DNA of 7,790 nucleotides. Source: Oscillospiraceae bacterium (GTDB lineage: Bacteria > Bacillota_A > Clostridia > Oscillospirales > Oscillospiraceae). The stretch is taken from positions 1-7,790 of the forward strand of contig SVLA01000097.1 of NCBI GenBank assembly GCA_015068175.1, in the 5' to 3' direction. The notes beneath the pieces were generated by a model. The model was not told the DNA's origin. It did no database searches and worked only from the letters and a program-made list of their open reading frames with translations. The translations under genes were made by a program, and so were the position numbers. Every line of letters begins with the position of its first letter. The first letter of the stretch is position 1. Positions 5,437 to 7,790 of this stretch are shown here, piece after piece.

Positions 5437-6357
5437 ATGCATATGAACAAGTATCTGGACATTCATCCTGAGGTAGCCGCTGCCCTGGCCGAAGGCCGGC
5501 CCGTGGTGGTCCTGGAATCCACCATCATCTCCCACGGCATGCCCTATCCCCAGAACGTGGAGACCGCCCTGAACGTGGAACGGATCATCCGGGAAAACGG
5601 CGCCGTGCCCGCCACCGTCGCCATCATCGGCGGCCGGCTGAAGGCCGGCCTCAGCGCCGAAGAGATCGAATACTTCGGCAAGAAGGGCCAGGCCATCCAC
5701 AAAGCCTCCCGCCGGGACCTGGCGGTACTGTGCGCCCGGGGCGAGGACGGCGCCACCACCGTAGCCACCACCATGATCATCGCCCACATGGCCGGCATCA
5801 GGATCTTCGCCACCGGCGGCATCGGCGGCGTCCACCGGGGCGCCGAGACCACCATGGACATCTCCGCGGACCTGGAAGAGCTGGCCCAGACCCCGGTGAT
5901 GGTGGTCTGCGCCGGCGCAAAATCCATTCTGGATCTGGGCCTGACCCTGGAATACCTGGAGACCAAGGGCGTCCCCGTCATCGGCTACGGCACCGAAGAG
6001 CTGCCCGCCTTCTACACCCGGCAGTCCGGCTTCGGCGTGGATTATCGCATCGATACCCCCGCGGAACTGGCTGCCGCCTTCAAGGCCGGCCATGACATGG
6101 GCCTGCAGGGCGGTATGCTGGTGACCAATCCCATCCCCGAAGAATTCGCCATGCCCCCGGATGTGATCAACGCCGCCATCGACCGGGCCATCAGCGAGTG
6201 CAACGCCCAGGGCATCCACGGCAAAGCCACCACCCCCTTCCTGCTGGCCCGGGTGGCAGAGCTCACCGGCGGCGACAGCCTGGCGTCCAACATCCGCCTG
6301 GTATACAACAACGCCAGGGTGGCCGCCCAGACCGCTGTGGAATACAGCAAAATCTGA
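5437..6357 (+). CDS. psuG: Pseudouridine-5'-phosphate glycosidase
   Basis: A 306-aa PsuG of normal family length. It reversibly cleaves the C-C glycosidic bond of pseudouridine 5'-phosphate to uracil and ribose 5-phosphate in the cytoplasm. Diagnostic stretches are VVLESTIISHGMPYPQN (24-40), the IHKASRRDLA segment (87-96), ATGGIGGVHRGAE (125-137), CAGAKSILDLG (158-168), and a C-terminal NNARVAAQTA. E27, K89, D145 and K162 line up at a constant offset of 4 with the residues I recall as catalytic in the E. coli enzyme (E31, K93, D149 and the Schiff-base K166), so it should be active. The downstream HD protein starts 15 nt after the stop, so the two are probably co-transcribed. PsuK kinase and a dedicated nucleoside transporter, its usual partners, are not seen in this window. 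Confidence 0.95.
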   Translation: MHMNKYLDIHPEVAAALAEGRPVVVLESTIISHGMPYPQNVETALNVERIIRENGAVPATVAIIGGRLKAGLSAEEIEYFGKKGQAIHKASRRDLAVLCARGEDGATTVATTMIIAHMAGIRIFATGGIGGVHRGAETTMDISADLEELAQTPVMVVCAGAKSILDLGLTLEYLETKGVPVIGYGTEELPAFYTRQSGFGVDYRIDTPAELAAAFKAGHDMGLQGGMLVTNPIPEEFAMPPDVINAAIDRAISECNAQGIHGKATTPFLLARVAELTGGDSLASNIRLVYNNARVAAQTAVEYSKI

Positions 6358-6372
6358 CCGGGAGGACCGCTT

Positions 6373-7029
6373 ATGACCTACGAAGAGATCAAAAACAACC
6401 CCGAAGTGCGCTCATTACTGGAGCGGGGCAACCACAACCTGGGGATCCTGGGCTTTACGGATCATTCCGCCGCCCATACCACCCTGGTGGCCGAGCGGGC
6501 CGCGTATATCCTGCGGAAGCTGGGTTACTCCGATCACGAAGAGGAGCTGGCCAAGATCGCCGGCTTTATGCACGACATCGGCAACGCCATCAACCGCACC
6601 CACCACGCCGAATGGGGCGGCATCATGGCCTATGAACTGCTGAAGGAGACGGATATGCCCCTGGAAGACCGGGTCACCATCGCCTCCGCCATCAGCCACC
6701 ATGACGAATCCACCGGCGGCGCCCGGGACGCGGTCTCCGCCGCATTGATCCTGGCAGACAAGACCGACGTGCGCCGCAACCGGGTCCGGACCCTGGACCG
6801 TGAGAAGTTCGACATCCACGACCGGGTCAACTACGCCGTCACCGGCTCCAGTCTGAAAGTGGAAGCCGCCGAAAAGCGGATCTCCCTGAATCTGCAGGTG
6901 GATGAAAGCATCTGCACCATGTACGAGTATTTCGACATTTTCCTGGGCCGGATGCTGATGTGCCGGGGTGCCGCGGAAATGCTGGGTTGCAAGTTCCGCC
7001 TCACCGTCAACGGCGGCAAGGTGCTGTAA
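6373..7029 (+). CDS. HD-domain metal-dependent phosphohydrolase, substrate unknown
   Basis: A 218-aa protein with the HD superfamily metal-binding pattern: H35 (TDHSAAH), H67-D68 (FMHDIGN), and D129 (LADKTDVRR). Further histidines at 77/78 and 109/110 (HH, SHHDE) suggest a dinuclear metal site as in HDIG-type phosphohydrolases. The C-terminal third (FDIHDRVNYAV, then YFDIFLGRMLMCRGAAEMLGC) matches a conserved clostridial family of unknown substrate. No signal peptide or membrane segment is seen, so it is cytoplasmic. The ATG at 6373 has GGGAGG at 6360-6365. Because it follows psuG by 15 nt, a role in nucleotide metabolism, for example dephosphorylating a nucleoside monophosphate, is possible. 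That is inference only: the pairing may be incidental, since the family also appears without psuG to my knowledge. Confidence 0.88.
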   Translation: MTYEEIKNNPEVRSLLERGNHNLGILGFTDHSAAHTTLVAERAAYILRKLGYSDHEEELAKIAGFMHDIGNAINRTHHAEWGGIMAYELLKETDMPLEDRVTIASAISHHDESTGGARDAVSAALILADKTDVRRNRVRTLDREKFDIHDRVNYAVTGSSLKVEAAEKRISLNLQVDESICTMYEYFDIFLGRMLMCRGAAEMLGCKFRLTVNGGKVL

Positions 7030-7107
7030 ATGACAAAAGGAGCCGCCCTTTACACGAAGGGGCTTGGACCGTGCAAGACCAAATTGATTTCCCGGGAGAG
7101 AGGACCG
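7030..7107 (+). other. Spacer, or N-terminal extension of the hydrolase
   Basis: ATG at 7030 directly follows the HD stop codon (TAAATG) and is in frame with the hydrolase ATG at 7108, so a 26-residue extension is formally possible. The extension has no recognisable fold, while GGGAGAGAGG (7094-7103) lies just before 7108, so I favour the later start. CCCTT/AAGGG (7046-7050 with 7057-7061) is a weak hairpin without a T-run. Confidence 0.4.
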
Positions 7108-7790
7108 ATGAAAGAACGCCTAAAATATAACGGAGAATTGGTGCCGATCAACGGGCACAACGTCCACATATACAGAGACGGAAAATCAGACGTGCCTGTC
7201 ATTGTGTTCATGGCGGGCCACTGTACCGTGTCCCCCGTCTATGATTTCAAGGTCCTTTATGAGAAATTGTTGCCTCATTTCAGGGTCGTCGTTATTGAAA
7301 AATACGGATACGGTTATTCGGATATTTTCGATTCTCCCTGCGATATAGACACCCTTGTTTCCACACAACGGGCGGCGCTGGCGGCCCTGGGGGAGGCCGG
7401 CCCCTATATTCTGGCCCCTCATTCCATGTCCGGTTTGGAGGCCATCCGCTGGAAGCAAAAATATCCCGACGATGTTTTTGCCATCATTGGCATTGATATG
7501 GCAACACCGCTGTCCTTCAGCGTTTGGAAAGAGGAGGACATCCGAAAAACCGTCCGGCTGATGCAGGTTCTGAGAAGCCTGAAACTGGCAAGTATACTCA
7601 CTTCCGTAAGTGACCTGGCTTTGACAGAAGAAGAACTCAAACAGCACAAGCTCCTGAAGACGCGGAATACATTCAATGTATGCTGCATCAATGAAGCAAG
7701 AGAAGTTTTGCACAACGCAAACCTGGTGGGCGCGGACGGGGATATTCACTGCCCAATGTTATTGTTTTCCTCCAACGGCGAGGACCAGGA
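7108..7790 (+). CDS. Alpha/beta hydrolase, N-terminal part (runs off the window)
   Basis: An open frame from ATG 7108 to the window edge gives 227 complete residues with no stop. It reads as an alpha/beta hydrolase: the first core strand and oxyanion region are VIVFMAG (31-37), then VVVIEKYGYGYSD (60-72), and the nucleophile elbow is APHSMSGLEA (103-112) with S106 the predicted nucleophile. A later segment IIGIDMATP (126-134) fits the next core strand. The PHSMSG elbow in place of GHSxGG is normal for this Firmicutes subfamily, as I recall it. The final Asp/His of the triad should lie at or after the visible HCPMLLFSS strand and beyond the edge. No signal peptide is seen. AAA, ATA, AGA and TTG codons are more frequent than in the GC-rich genes just upstream, suggesting separate ancestry. 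The substrate cannot be named. Confidence 0.85.
   Translation, partial: MKERLKYNGELVPINGHNVHIYRDGKSDVPVIVFMAGHCTVSPVYDFKVLYEKLLPHFRVVVIEKYGYGYSDIFDSPCDIDTLVSTQRAALAALGEAGPYILAPHSMSGLEAIRWKQKYPDDVFAIIGIDMATPLSFSVWKEEDIRKTVRLMQVLRSLKLASILTSVSDLALTEEELKQHKLLKTRNTFNVCCINEAREVLHNANLVGADGDIHCPMLLFSSNGEDQ

Noticed and set aside
5317..6219. 300-aa minus-strand frame across psuG
   Set aside because: It is a shadow of psuG and Gly/His/Asp-rich without motifs.
7186..7749. 187-aa minus-strand frame opposite the hydrolase
   Set aside because: The plus frame shows alpha/beta hydrolase motifs in the right order; the minus frame shows none.
1..7790. CRISPR array, tRNA or rRNA genes, transposase or phage genes
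   Set aside because: I saw no regularly spaced repeats, cloverleaf-like sequences, rRNA stretches or transposase or integrase motifs on either strand.

Overview
The window looks like chromosomal DNA from a GC-rich gut-type member of the Clostridia (Oscillospiraceae/Ruminococcaceae sensu lato). This is inferred from the rpsF-ssb-rpsR order with a four-cysteine-type S18, strong AGGAGG-like ribosome binding sites, GC-rich third codon positions, an SSB linker rich in Ala/Pro/Gly/Ser with a DDDxxLPF-type tip, and the clostridial character of the zinc-ribbon, GH2 and HD proteins. No marker here fixes a genus. All recognised genes are on the + strand.

Layout. (1) 1-217 is the 3' end of ruvB (Holliday junction helicase). 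(2) 285-735 is a self-contained unit: a perfect consensus sigma-A promoter, a ~95-nt leader that can fold two mutually exclusive ways, a 92-aa double zinc-ribbon protein with codon use like a ribosomal protein, and a strong terminator. A second terminator-like hairpin (802-846) and a polypyrimidine stretch follow. (3) 915-4054 is a likely two-gene glycoside-use operon: an MFS transporter with its own extended -10 promoter, then a cytoplasmic GH2-family glycosidase. (4) 4082-5287 is the classic rpsF-ssb-rpsR operon with its own promoter, a structured leader that may be the S6:S18 autoregulatory element, and a 12-bp terminator. (5) 5326-7029 holds psuG (pseudouridine-5'-phosphate glycosidase) and an HD-domain phosphohydrolase 15 nt downstream, behind a leader with a repeated near-palindrome and two GC hairpins. 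(6) 7108-7790 is the start of an alpha/beta hydrolase that runs off the window and is more AT-rich and different in codon use.

How the genes work together. The transporter probably brings in a glycoside that the GH2 enzyme hydrolyses in the cytoplasm. S6 and S18 bind each other on 16S rRNA, and SSB is co-expressed with them. PsuG would split pseudouridine 5'-phosphate into uracil and ribose 5-phosphate. The usual kinase partner PsuK is not seen, and an HD phosphohydrolase occupies the neighbouring slot.

Most of the window is ordinary housekeeping and catabolic DNA. The parts that deserve a second look are non-coding: the zinc-ribbon leader, the psuG leader repeat structure, and a near-identical 20-nt translation-initiation block shared by the GH2 gene and psuG. 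I did not find convincing evidence of a new defence, mobile or CRISPR system.
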